From contig JBKJTP010000190.1 of assembly GCA_046590195.1 (NCBI GenBank), forward strand, positions 1 through 10,507: a DNA stretch of 10,507 nt. The letters run 5' to 3'. The notes beneath the pieces were generated by a model. That model searched no databases, was not told the DNA's origin, and worked only from the letters and a program-made list of their open reading frames with translations. Each line of letters starts with the position of its first letter. Position 1 is the first letter of the stretch. Origin of the DNA: JBKJTP01 sp046590195 (GTDB lineage Bacteria > Bacteroidota > Ignavibacteria > Palsa-1295). Below are positions 1-6,436 of the stretch, in pieces. The translations under genes were made by a program, and so were the position numbers.

Positions 1-388
1 AGAAATACCGCATCTCTTCGAAGATGCCATAGGTCGGAGGATAGAGTTTGCGATGCGTGTGGATCAACTCGCCATCCTCGAAGACGAATGCTGCATTGAA
101 GACCGCTGCATTCTTATCCTCTTCGACGCCGCCGCAGATGATCGTGATCTCGTTGCTTAGCTTGCGTATTGGGTCGAGTACGCTCGCGGTCGATGGATCG
201 AGCGCTACTTCAAAGTTCAGATCGCGAAGCGAGTAGCCGGTGAGTGAGAGCTCCGGGAAGATGATCGCATCTGCTTTTTCAGCGATCGCACGTTCGATCT
301 GCCCGACGTGGATCTCAACGTTGCGGGCGACGTTGCCGAGAACACAATCGATCTGGGCGAGAGCGAGTTTAGCTGGCTTGATGAGCAT
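1..388 (-). CDS. Nitrilase-superfamily carbon-nitrogen hydrolase, N-terminal part (3' end outside window)
   Basis: Reading leftwards from the ATG at 388, 129 residues are visible before the window ends. The frame opens like a carbon-nitrogen hydrolase: KLALAQIDCVLGNVARN at residues 7-23, then FPELSLTGY at 44-52 with the family's catalytic Glu at 46, and HRKLYPPTYGIFEE at 112-125 with the catalytic Lys at 114. The nucleophilic Cys expected later in the fold lies off the window. In the family these three residues hydrolyse C-N bonds of amides or nitriles through a thioester intermediate. The PTYGIFEE stretch resembles stand-alone amidase-like members and the glutaminase domain of glutamine-dependent NAD synthetase; which of the two cannot be told without the C-terminus. 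No signal peptide, so probably cytoplasmic. The ATG directly follows the TAG of the upstream lipoprotein gene with no spacer, which suggests translational coupling. Confidence 0.88.
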   Translation of the reverse strand, partial: MLIKPAKLALAQIDCVLGNVARNVEIHVGQIERAIAEKADAIIFPELSLTGYSLRDLNFEVALDPSTASVLDPIRKLSNEITIICGGVEEDKNAAVFNAAFVFEDGELIHTHRKLYPPTYGIFEEMRYF

Positions 389-1696
389 CTATTCAAGATA
401 TGGCAACGACTGTCTTGCTTCCTGGGCCTCGCGGCTGGTAGAGTCGAACATGAGAGAACGCCTTATCAACGCTTGAGCGGTGTCTTCATTTCCCAAACGA
501 CGTTCAAGAATGCCCCATCTGCGGTAAGCCACTCCTGCACGCGGATATCGCTCAGCGATGACCCGCCAAAAATGTTTTGCCGATTGTATGAGAGCAAAGG
601 TGTTGCCAGGGAGCGAGGCGATCTCGGTGATGCGCTCCATCAATGCCTGATCCGAAATCACTCTTGCAAGGCGTGGCATGACGAGCGAAGCTTTGTATTG
701 ATCTCCCTTACGGAAGGACTCGTCAAACTCCGCGAGCAAGATTACCTGATCCTCGTCTGCCTGAGAGTTCGCGACCTCTACGAAAGGAGCAACCCTCGGC
801 AATCCCATCATACGATCGAGGAAGGCCAGTGCGTTCTCGCTTAAATGGCCAGCCATGTATGTGCGTTCACCACTCATGAACGTACGCGCGCTGACCCACG
901 ATGGATTGAGCAGCACGAGTCCACCGAGTGCCTGAAGATACTTCTTCGACTGCTCAAGACTTACTTCGCCTGCGATCTGGCGTACCTTTTCACGCTCAAC
1001 ACGGAAGGTCTCTGTAACGCTATCGCGCATGTAGCGGATCAATCGCAGCCACGTGCTATCGAATGCCTTGCGAGCATAGACGCCCTCTACGAGTCGGTAC
1101 AATCTCGATGGCAACTGAAACTTGCCGACACTCCAATCAACCAGACTATCGTACTGTATCAGCCCGATCGTTGTGTCAATCATGCGATACAGGACAGGTT
1201 CGATCGTGTCGATACGAAAGAGGTATTTGAATTTGTTGGTCGTAGCGTCGGTCGTGAGGATCGTCATTCCTCTTCTTCCCAACGAATCGGACGTGCGGCA
1301 AATGGCATCCTGCACCTGATTGCGATCGACATCTCGGAGCGAGAGCTCGCTGATCCGAAGCGGCAGAACGTCACGTCGTCCGTACCCGGTATTCGACCAT
1401 TGGTAGATCTCGAGACGCTTGTTCTGTTGCTGTGAGTCAGATGTGGTTATAAGGAGCGATAGCTGCTTCGGATAGAATACACCGCGATGGATATGCTGGA
1501 TCGTTCGGCCAGCGTCCGCAGCAGGCAATGCTGTCAGCGAACCGATCATTTCAGCGAGTCGATCGCGAGCCTCGCCTTGCGGTCTGTTGTTTGGGTCGGT
1601 GCCGAGCGGGTGCCGATTCGGCTCGCAGGCGACAACGCTCAGAAGCGCTGCTAAGAAGCAGCATCGCAGAAGTAAGAGTCTAACTCTGGCTTGCAC
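389..1696 (-). CDS. Lipoprotein of unknown function with TPR-like C-terminus
   Basis: A 435-residue protein of no recognised family. Residues 1-23 form a lipoprotein signal (basic start, hydrophobic run, LLSVVAC) with Cys24 as the likely lipidated residue. The following 40 residues are polar and linker-like. Around 118-133 a DVDRNQVQD stretch resembles the Asp-rich turn of FG-GAP/VCBS-type repeats. Residues 372-430 look like helical tetratricopeptide-type repeats (FWRVIAERYPRAGVAYRRWGILERRLGN). The start is a GTG three bases after the TGA of the TPM gene; the next in-frame Met is residue 50 and would lose the signal peptide, so GTG is preferred. It is the fourth gene of the lemA unit, so it may act in the envelope together with the LemA/TPM proteins; this is inference from position only. 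Confidence 0.8.
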   Translation of the reverse strand: MQARVRLLLLRCCFLAALLSVVACEPNRHPLGTDPNNRPQGEARDRLAEMIGSLTALPAADAGRTIQHIHRGVFYPKQLSLLITTSDSQQQNKRLEIYQWSNTGYGRRDVLPLRISELSLRDVDRNQVQDAICRTSDSLGRRGMTILTTDATTNKFKYLFRIDTIEPVLYRMIDTTIGLIQYDSLVDWSVGKFQLPSRLYRLVEGVYARKAFDSTWLRLIRYMRDSVTETFRVEREKVRQIAGEVSLEQSKKYLQALGGLVLLNPSWVSARTFMSGERTYMAGHLSENALAFLDRMMGLPRVAPFVEVANSQADEDQVILLAEFDESFRKGDQYKASLVMPRLARVISDQALMERITEIASLPGNTFALIQSAKHFWRVIAERYPRAGVAYRRWGILERRLGNEDTAQALIRRSLMFDSTSREAQEARQSLPYLE

Positions 1697-1699
1697 GTG

Positions 1700-2167
1700 T
1701 CAGCGGATGGTCACCTCGTTCGAGAGCTCATCCGGATTGTCATCTGACTTTGGGACATACTCGCGAACGTGTGCCTTCAGCGTACGAAGTGCGGCGTGAA
1801 CACCGTCTTCGAACTTGCCCTCTTTGAAGTGCGCGCTGAGCGTCGCTGCGACGTCTGTCCAGGTCTCAGGGTCGCTGCGGCGAGTGATCCCTTCGTCGCC
1901 ATAGATGTAGAACTTGTGCTCGTCGAAGATGATGATGAGAAGCACGCCTGTGCGCTCTTTCGTCAGGTGCATCTTGAGCGATGTGAATTCTTTCAGCGCG
2001 AGATCGCGAAGACTGAGATCGGTCTCTTTCTCATCACGATCTTCGCGAATAGAGAGCCTGATCTCCGCATTGGTCTCCGCTTCCACCTCACCGATCGTCT
2101 CGGAGATACGCTTCAACGCATCTGGCGGAAAGGCTTGCTTTGCAGTTGTGATCTCTGTGATTGCCAT
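1700..2167 (-). CDS. Soluble TPM-domain protein (second TPM copy)
   Basis: A 155-residue protein that is essentially one TPM domain (the fold first named from TLP18.3, Psb32 and MOLO-1). Typical pieces are ETNAEIRLSI at 31-40, where the strand after the first helix begins, and GVLLIIIFDEHKFYIYGDEGI at 74-94, which matches the GVLL...DRK..I..G.GL core of the family. A helix-rich end (FKEGKFEDGVHAALRTL, 114-130) also fits. There is no signal peptide and no membrane segment, unlike the TPM protein encoded just upstream, so this copy is predicted to stay in the cytoplasm or act peripherally. Start ATG at 2167, 23 bases after the stop of the preceding gene. Biochemical function is not established for bacterial single-domain members. 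Confidence 0.87.
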   Translation of the reverse strand: MAITEITTAKQAFPPDALKRISETIGEVEAETNAEIRLSIREDRDEKETDLSLRDLALKEFTSLKMHLTKERTGVLLIIIFDEHKFYIYGDEGITRRSDPETWTDVAATLSAHFKEGKFEDGVHAALRTLKAHVREYVPKSDDNPDELSNEVTIR

Positions 2168-2190
2168 AAGATTGTTAGTTGCTCAGCAAA

Positions 2191-3093
2191 TTACCAGTCA
2201 CCGCCGGCACCGCCGCCGCCGAATGAACCGCCGCCACCAGAAAAGCCGCCTCCGCCGCCAAAGCCACCGCCTCCCCCACCAAATCCTCCGCCGCTAAAAC
2301 CACCACCGCGACCGCCGCTCATAGCGTTGAAGACGCTGGCCCAAAGCAAGCCTTCCATCAATCCGCCACCACCGCAACCGGATCTGTTCTTCCGGCTTCC
2401 AACGATCGTTCGGCGATGTCCTCGACCGAACAGTGACCGCAGGACGGTGAGGATCACAAAAAAGATAATGATAAAGATGATGACACCCATGCCCGAAGGC
2501 CCTTCAGTCGAAGTTGGTGATGTCTTGCGAGGATCCGCCTTGTACTCCCCAGACGTTGCGCGCATGATAGCGCTAGTGCTGCTATCGATGGCACCGTAAA
2601 AGTCTCCAGATTGCAAACCCGGACGAAGGACCTCGCGGTAGATCAACCCGGACTCGAGATCGGTGAGCGACGCTTCGAGCCCCATGCCTGTCGCGATCCA
2701 TGCTTTCCTGTCGGCCTTGGCGATGAGCACGATCGCGCCGTTATTCTTTTTCGCTTGGCCAACTTTGTTATGCCGACCTACTTCGATCGCATACTGTGAG
2801 ATCTCGTTATTGCCGAGCGAATCGATCATCACAACGATGATCTGGGTGGTCGTCGAGTCCTCGTAAGCTTTCAGCTTCAGATCGAGCTGAGAGATCTCGC
2901 CTGCTGTTAGCGTGTTGGTCTCATCGTAGACTCGTGCGCCGCCCTGGAGCGTAGGCATTTGACGATCGCCGCTAGACTGTGCAAATCCAGCGGTAACAAA
3001 TGCAAGCGAGGCAATAGTATAAAGCAGAAGAACCGAGCCGCTAAATGCAGCTCGGATCTTTGCCGAAGATATCTTCAATTGTGTTGAGAGCAA
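2191..3093 (-). CDS. TPM-domain membrane protein with glycine-rich tail (YgcG-like)
   Basis: A 300-residue exported protein. Residues 1-38 are a signal peptide (VLLLYTIASLAFVTAGFA, then Gln39). The TPM domain covers about 54-182, starting at VYDETNTLTAGE and including NNGAIVLIAKADRKAWIATGMGLE (117-140). A single transmembrane segment lies at 203-218 (GVIIFIIIFFVILTVL). The tail from 239 is glycine-rich with interspersed Phe/Ser and ends GGGGAGGDW, close to the GGGGASGSW-like end common in this family. The expected topology is a periplasmic TPM domain with the Gly-rich tail across the membrane. The start codon is TTG; no ATG lies before residue 46, and an alternative TTG at residue 6 (position 3078) would give a neater MK start. 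It follows lemA by 14 bases, the usual gene order for this pair. Confidence 0.9.
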   Translation of the reverse strand: MLSTQLKISSAKIRAAFSGSVLLLYTIASLAFVTAGFAQSSGDRQMPTLQGGARVYDETNTLTAGEISQLDLKLKAYEDSTTTQIIVVMIDSLGNNEISQYAIEVGRHNKVGQAKKNNGAIVLIAKADRKAWIATGMGLEASLTDLESGLIYREVLRPGLQSGDFYGAIDSSTSAIMRATSGEYKADPRKTSPTSTEGPSGMGVIIFIIIFFVILTVLRSLFGRGHRRTIVGSRKNRSGCGGGGLMEGLLWASVFNAMSGGRGGGFSGGGFGGGGGGFGGGGGFSGGGGSFGGGGAGGDW

Positions 3094-3107
3094 TGTAGGT
3101 ACGCTCG

Positions 3108-3812
3108 TTAGCGTGTTACAGGTGCTGGACGTGCAGGGCCGTTATTTGGCTTGGTGCTCGTCGTTGTTGTGCTTGTTGATGAATTACCACTTGCCGGAGG
3201 TTCCGTCCCGCTGGTCGGTGGTGGTGTTCCGAACTCAACCTTCGGTGCATTCTCCGCACCTTGTGCTGCTTCGAACGGTGAGAACTTCTCAAAGCCAAAC
3301 ATGCCAGCAAAGATATTGCTCGGGAAGCGCTGGATCTTCACGTTGTAGTCACGGACCGACGCGTTGTAATCGTTACGCGATACGTTGATCCTGTTCTCCG
3401 TGCCTTCGAGCTGCACCATCAGGTTCTGATAGTTCGCCTGGCTCTTGAGGTCAGGATATTTCTCCACAACGACCATCAAGCGCGAGAGTGCTGAACCCAA
3501 ATTCTGCTGGGCCTGCTGGAATTGCTGCAAAGCCTGTGGGTTGTTCGCCATCTCGGGCGTAAGCTGTACCTGTGTCGCCTGGCTACGAGCTTCGATCACT
3601 TCACGAAGTGTGGTGCGCTCGGCTTCTGCTGCTCCCTTTGCTACCTCGACGAGGTTCGGGATCAGATCAGCACGACGCTGATACGCGGAGTTCAAATTGC
3701 TTAACTGCAGCTCGACCTCGCTCCTCGATTGTATCATACCATTGTATGATGACATTCCCCATGCGACCAGCGCAACAACGACGATCAGACCGATCAACCA
3801 AGTTTTCTTCAT
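3108..3812 (-). CDS. lemA: LemA family protein
   Basis: A 234-residue LemA homologue. An N-terminal membrane anchor (residues 4-19) is followed by the long helical LemA domain. Recognisable family blocks are YQRRADLIPNLVE (44-56), YPDLKSQANYQNLMVQLEGTEN (119-140), the RINVSRNDYNASVRDYN helix (141-157) and FPSNIFAGMFGF (163-174). Most relatives stop near residue 195; here a low-complexity tail rich in Thr, Ser, Pro and Gly extends to 234, which is variable in the family. LemA proteins are membrane-anchored with the helical bundle outside the cytoplasm; their molecular role is not settled. An AAGGA sequence at 3816-3820 lies three bases before the ATG, the only Shine-Dalgarno-like match seen in the window, although its spacing is short. 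It heads the lemA-TPM-TPM-lipoprotein-nitrilase unit. Confidence 0.94.
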   Translation of the reverse strand: MKKTWLIGLIVVVALVAWGMSSYNGMIQSRSEVELQLSNLNSAYQRRADLIPNLVEVAKGAAEAERTTLREVIEARSQATQVQLTPEMANNPQALQQFQQAQQNLGSALSRLMVVVEKYPDLKSQANYQNLMVQLEGTENRINVSRNDYNASVRDYNVKIQRFPSNIFAGMFGFEKFSPFEAAQGAENAPKVEFGTPPPTSGTEPPASGNSSTSTTTTSTKPNNGPARPAPVTR

Positions 3813-3900
3813 CTTTCCTTTTAGGTAAAACTTCCGGGACAGCCCATTAGCGGGATTCCCAGACTCATCAATTTACGAAGTTCGCACCGTAATGTAACAG

Positions 3901-3925
3901 AAAATCGGATAAGGCTTCCGCCTTA
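3901..3925 (-). terminator. Intrinsic terminator after the outer-membrane gene unit
   Basis: On the minus strand the stop codon TAA at 3925-3923 is the first half of a hairpin: TAAGGC, loop GGAA, GCCTTA (3925-3910). It is followed five bases later by TTTT (3904-3901). The six-base stem and GNRA-type loop are sound, but the T run is short and offset, so efficiency may be modest. It separates the outer-membrane unit from lemA. Confidence 0.55.
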
Positions 3926-4672
3926 GAACCGGAGTCCCACGTTCGCCTGCAAGGTAATGATCCGCCAATTGCCGGCGAGTCCTGTATCGTCGCAGAACGA
4001 CCGGAAGTCCGAGATAGCTGTGGTGAGCGGATAACCAACGCGTGCTTCAAGGATGAGCTTTTGTGCTCCAATGTTGGCAAGTATCAAGCCAAGGCCCGCC
4101 CGAATATCGAAGCGGAAGGCGTTGTGAAATTCTTGCGAACCCCAGTTGCTATACTCATCGCGAGTGTCGCCATTCTTGATAAGCAGCGACTTCACCGCAT
4201 ATCCCAAGCTTCCGCCGATCAGAAAATAACCGTTGGCTCGCTCGCCTTGCAGCTTCAGGAACGGCTCGAGCATCACGTATTGGTAGTAATGCTCCGCGCG
4301 TTCGCTTGTGAGCAATTCGGCAAACTCGTCATTCATACAGACGCCTTGATCTGCCGCGGCGCGCATATCCTGGAAGGCAATGTCGAAATAGAAGCCGGAC
4401 TTCTGTCCGTCCTTTGTCAGATCGAATGCGATACCACCGCCGTAGCCGATACCGCTTGCAGCTTGCGAGAATGCTGCGCCGGTCATACGGTTGTAGCTAA
4501 CGGTGAGATAAGGCATGAAAAACATATTTTCTACCATCCCTTTGACAGGAGGTAGCCGCTCGACCTTCGTCTCGGATTGAGCATGCAGCAATCCAGGTGC
4601 GAGACAGATCATCGCGATGAGGACGCGATTGACGACAGAAACTTGTAAGCAGGGCTTTACACGAGAGAACAT
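3923..4672 (-). CDS. Outer-membrane beta-barrel protein, 249 aa
   Basis: A predicted outer-membrane barrel of no named family. The precursor has a signal peptide (VLIAMICLAPGLLHA, then Gln32). The mature part alternates short amphipathic strands with Gly/aromatic-rich turns (GIGYGGGIAFDLTKDG, GFYFDIAFQDM, YFLIGGSLGYAVKSLL, FDIRAGLGLILANIG) and ends GLRF with a terminal Phe, the usual recognition signal for the barrel assembly machinery. The mature protein has only two cysteines, C112 and C227. The ATG at 4672 gives a somewhat long n-region; a shorter start is not available without losing most of the hydrophobic core. It lies 35 bases after the previous barrel gene and is followed by a hairpin terminator, so it is probably the last gene of a three-gene unit. 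Confidence 0.82.
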   Translation of the reverse strand: MFSRVKPCLQVSVVNRVLIAMICLAPGLLHAQSETKVERLPPVKGMVENMFFMPYLTVSYNRMTGAAFSQAASGIGYGGGIAFDLTKDGQKSGFYFDIAFQDMRAAADQGVCMNDEFAELLTSERAEHYYQYVMLEPFLKLQGERANGYFLIGGSLGYAVKSLLIKNGDTRDEYSNWGSQEFHNAFRFDIRAGLGLILANIGAQKLILEARVGYPLTTAISDFRSFCDDTGLAGNWRIITLQANVGLRF

Positions 4673-4707
4673 GGACAGCTTCTAAGAATGAGCTAGGGAA
4701 CAACGAA

Positions 4708-5208
4708 CTACAATAGCGGCGATCGGATGCCGATAAAGAAAGTGTACATCACTCCATCCTTCTCTTTGCCGATGAAGAAATGCGGTGTAACGTGAACACC
4801 TGTATTCAACTGCAAGCGTGGCATCAACTGGATCGGGTGCGAGAACTCCAGCGGAATGCCGATGCTGGCGCGATCCTCCCAGATCATGACGCTGCCGCCG
4901 AATCCGAACAGCAGCCAGTCCGAGAACAACGGAAACCGGATGCGAGTATCCACGGAGAACATCGAGTTCTCGGAAAACATGACCTTCATCCCAGGGGAAA
5001 AAAAGACGTGGCCGATCGGGATATCGTAGAACGCCTCGATCTGCAGCCCTCTATCGGTGGGCGAAGTGGCATATCCTCCATTGAATCCCCAGGCGGCTAC
5101 CAGCGGTGAGGATTGCGCGCGAACCCCGCTGGACAGCAACAGAATTGCTACAATTAAAAAAAGACCCTGCAATCCGCGTGCGATGCAGGGTCGAGTCAAT
5201 TCAAACAT
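4708..5208 (-). CDS. Small outer-membrane beta-barrel-like protein, 166 aa
   Basis: Predicted exported protein with a signal peptide (GLFLIVAILLLSSGVRA, then Gln32 when counted from the chosen start). The rest is made of alternating strands such as GLQIEAFYDIPIGHVFFSPGMKVMF, FSVDTRIRFPLFSDWLLFGFGGSVMIW and MYTFFIGIRSPLL, typical of a small barrel; the C-terminal residue is Leu rather than an aromatic. The frame stays open to an ATG at 5235, but that would overlap the preceding gene and put nine charged residues before the signal peptide. The ATG at 5208 lies five bases after the preceding stop and gives a normal precursor, so it is preferred. No named family recognised and no clear similarity to the two neighbouring paralogous barrels. 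Confidence 0.78.
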   Translation of the reverse strand: MFELTRPCIARGLQGLFLIVAILLLSSGVRAQSSPLVAAWGFNGGYATSPTDRGLQIEAFYDIPIGHVFFSPGMKVMFSENSMFSVDTRIRFPLFSDWLLFGFGGSVMIWEDRASIGIPLEFSHPIQLMPRLQLNTGVHVTPHFFIGKEKDGVMYTFFIGIRSPLL

Positions 5209-5213
5209 TGATC

Positions 5214-5732
5214 TTACCAAGCGTAGCCGAGCCAAACGCCGACACCTGGGCGGAAGCCGCTAAGCTTGCTGTTGCCATACTCGCTGAGCAGGAAAATATT
5301 GCGGATCGAGAGATAAGGCTCGACACCGAACCCACCATCAAAGATCCACTTGTACGCTAGGTCGCCACCTACGGAGAAATATGCGTAGCTCAAGTCACCT
5401 GCACTACCGAAGATACCGTCAATACCAGGAGAGATATTCAACCCGGTCAATGCACGGCCATCGGCAATATAGAAGCGGTACGACGCGCCGAGACCGATCG
5501 AATTATCGATGTTCGGGTAGAGCGCAAAGCGGAGCGCGTAGCTATTGTCTTGGCTGATGCGTCCCTCATACTGCGCGCTGATCGCGTAGCCCCAGAGAAT
5601 ACCGAATGGGTCACCGCCGATGAAGTTACCGCGTGAGCTCGGGCGAGCCTGTGCGGAAACATCGGTGGATGTGCCGATGGTCATGATCGCGAGAAGTGCC
5701 GCGGCGACGATCGAAAAAATTCTTGATTTCAT
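5214..5732 (-). CDS. Small outer-membrane barrel protein, paralogue A, 172 aa
   Basis: Counted from the ATG at 5732: signal peptide MKSRIFSIVAAALLAIM... ending DVSA before Gln28, then a short barrel-like domain. Landmarks are DPFGILWGYAISAQYEGR (41-58), GLGASYRFYIADGRALTG (80-97), VGGDLAYKWIFDGGFGVEPYLSIRN (121-145) and a terminal GVWLGYAW with a C-terminal Trp suited to outer-membrane insertion. The frame runs upstream to 5792, but the extra 20 residues precede a complete signal peptide and are unlikely to be translated. Similar landmarks in similar order appear in the barrel encoded at 5862-6398, so the two look like diverged duplicates. It is the first gene of the outer-membrane unit, preceded by a candidate promoter box and a hairpin. 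Function unknown. Confidence 0.82.
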   Translation of the reverse strand: MKSRIFSIVAAALLAIMTIGTSTDVSAQARPSSRGNFIGGDPFGILWGYAISAQYEGRISQDNSYALRFALYPNIDNSIGLGASYRFYIADGRALTGLNISPGIDGIFGSAGDLSYAYFSVGGDLAYKWIFDGGFGVEPYLSIRNIFLLSEYGNSKLSGFRPGVGVWLGYAW

Positions 5733-5782
5733 AGCAGAGCAGATGATCGAATAACAAAACGATGTATAACAGGATGGGCCTT

Positions 5783-5812
5783 TCAGCGTCAAAGCAGAGT
5801 GCTTGGCGCTGA
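5783..5812. repeat. Imperfect inverted repeat upstream of paralogue A
   Basis: On the plus strand TCAGCGTCAA (5783-5792) can pair with TTGGCGCTGA (5803-5812), including one G-T pair that becomes a C-A mismatch on the minus-strand RNA; two more pairs form inside after a bulged A. No T run follows on the minus strand, so it is not a standard terminator. It would lie in the 5' leader of the barrel gene starting at 5732 if the box at 5832-5839 is its promoter. Confidence 0.5.
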
Positions 5813-5831
5813 CCAGACGCTATTTCTTATT

Positions 5832-5839
5832 CAAATATA
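5832..5839 (-). promoter_or_regulatory. Candidate Bacteroidota-type -7 box for the outer-membrane unit
   Basis: On the minus strand this reads TATATTTG, a full match to the TAnnTTTG -7 consensus of the Bacteroidota primary sigma factor. It lies 22 bases after the stop of the upstream barrel gene and 99 bases before the ATG at 5732. No clear -33 element was found, so this rests on the single box. Confidence 0.4.
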
Positions 5840-5861
5840 CAGCTTAAACTGACAGAATCCC

Positions 5862-6398
5862 TCATTTCCACGCAAAGCCCAGCGGTACCGAGATATAAGA
5901 GAACATCGCTTTTGCGCCAGGATGCCTGAATGGGTAGGAATCGATGAGCAATTGTGGCTCAATGAAGAACGGTCCATCACCAAAAACCAGCTTATACCCG
6001 ATCTCGACAGAAAGCCTAAGCCCCAGCCTTGATCCTGCTTGGATCGTACCAGCCAACGAGCCCCCAGCGAACAACCCCTCGAGCGCAGCATTATCTCGAA
6101 GATAGATCCTCCCTCCAAGCCCGAGCGAGTTCATCGGGATAGCGTCGTCGGTGATCGAGCTCTTGTTGGTATCGATATCGCGGTCGTGAGCGAAATCAAC
6201 ATAGAGCGAGTAGTTCGGCTCCGTGCGCATCTCCAGCCGGCCACCGTATCGCCCGAGCACGTAGCCCAGCGGATCTATCTGCACTGCCCAGCCATAAGGG
6301 GACCGATAATAATCGACCGGCTTCCTCTTCTCCTGTGCGAAGCCGAAGCTCGCAAGCAGATTGGTGGCAAGGAACGCAGCGATCCAGAGGTGCTTCAA
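5862..6398 (-). CDS. Small outer-membrane barrel protein, paralogue B, 178 aa
   Basis: Signal peptide MKHLWIAAFLATNLLASFGFA before Gln22, then a small barrel-like domain: IDPLGYVLGRYGGRLEMR (41-58), LGLGGRIYLRDNAALEGLFAGG (92-113), LSVEIGYKLVFGDGPFFIEPQLLID (129-153) and the end SYISVPLGFAWK. These blocks line up with paralogue A (5214-5732). The start codon is TTG at 6398; an in-frame TGA lies 18 bases upstream and no ATG precedes the signal peptide, so TTG is the only sensible choice. The gene begins exactly at the edge of a period-7 repeat array and lies 38 bases after the acyl-CoA dehydrogenase stop, so it may be co-transcribed with it, although a metabolic link is not apparent. Function unknown. 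Confidence 0.8.
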   Translation of the reverse strand: MKHLWIAAFLATNLLASFGFAQEKRKPVDYYRSPYGWAVQIDPLGYVLGRYGGRLEMRTEPNYSLYVDFAHDRDIDTNKSSITDDAIPMNSLGLGGRIYLRDNAALEGLFAGGSLAGTIQAGSRLGLRLSVEIGYKLVFGDGPFFIEPQLLIDSYPFRHPGAKAMFSYISVPLGFAWK

Positions 6399-6399
6399 T

Positions 6400-6434
6400 T
6401 TAGAACTCAGAACTCAAAATTCAGAACTCCCGAA
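6400..6434. repeat. Period-7 degenerate tandem array A
   Basis: Five consecutive heptamers on the plus strand: TTAGAAC, TCAGAAC, TCAAAAT, TCAGAAC, then the weaker TCCCGAA. It fills most of the 38 bases between the dehydrogenase stop and the TTG start of the next gene. On the transcribed minus strand the units put a TGA or TAA every seven bases, closing all three frames. Confidence 0.8.
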
Positions 6435-6436
6435 GC

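Noticed and set aside
308..1435. Long plus-strand open frames of 178 and 196 codons
   Set aside because: They lie opposite the lipoprotein gene, show no domain or signal features, and are explained by its codon use.
1694..1699. CACGTG palindrome at the lipoprotein start
   Set aside because: A six-base palindrome is expected by chance at this length and here overlaps the GTG start.
1769..2599. Long plus-strand open frame encoding a proline-rich protein
   Set aside because: It is the antisense of the two TPM genes; the proline run is simply the complement of the glycine codons in the TPM tail.
5208..5235. Extended N-terminus of the 166-residue barrel protein
   Set aside because: It would overlap the preceding gene and put charged residues before a complete signal peptide.
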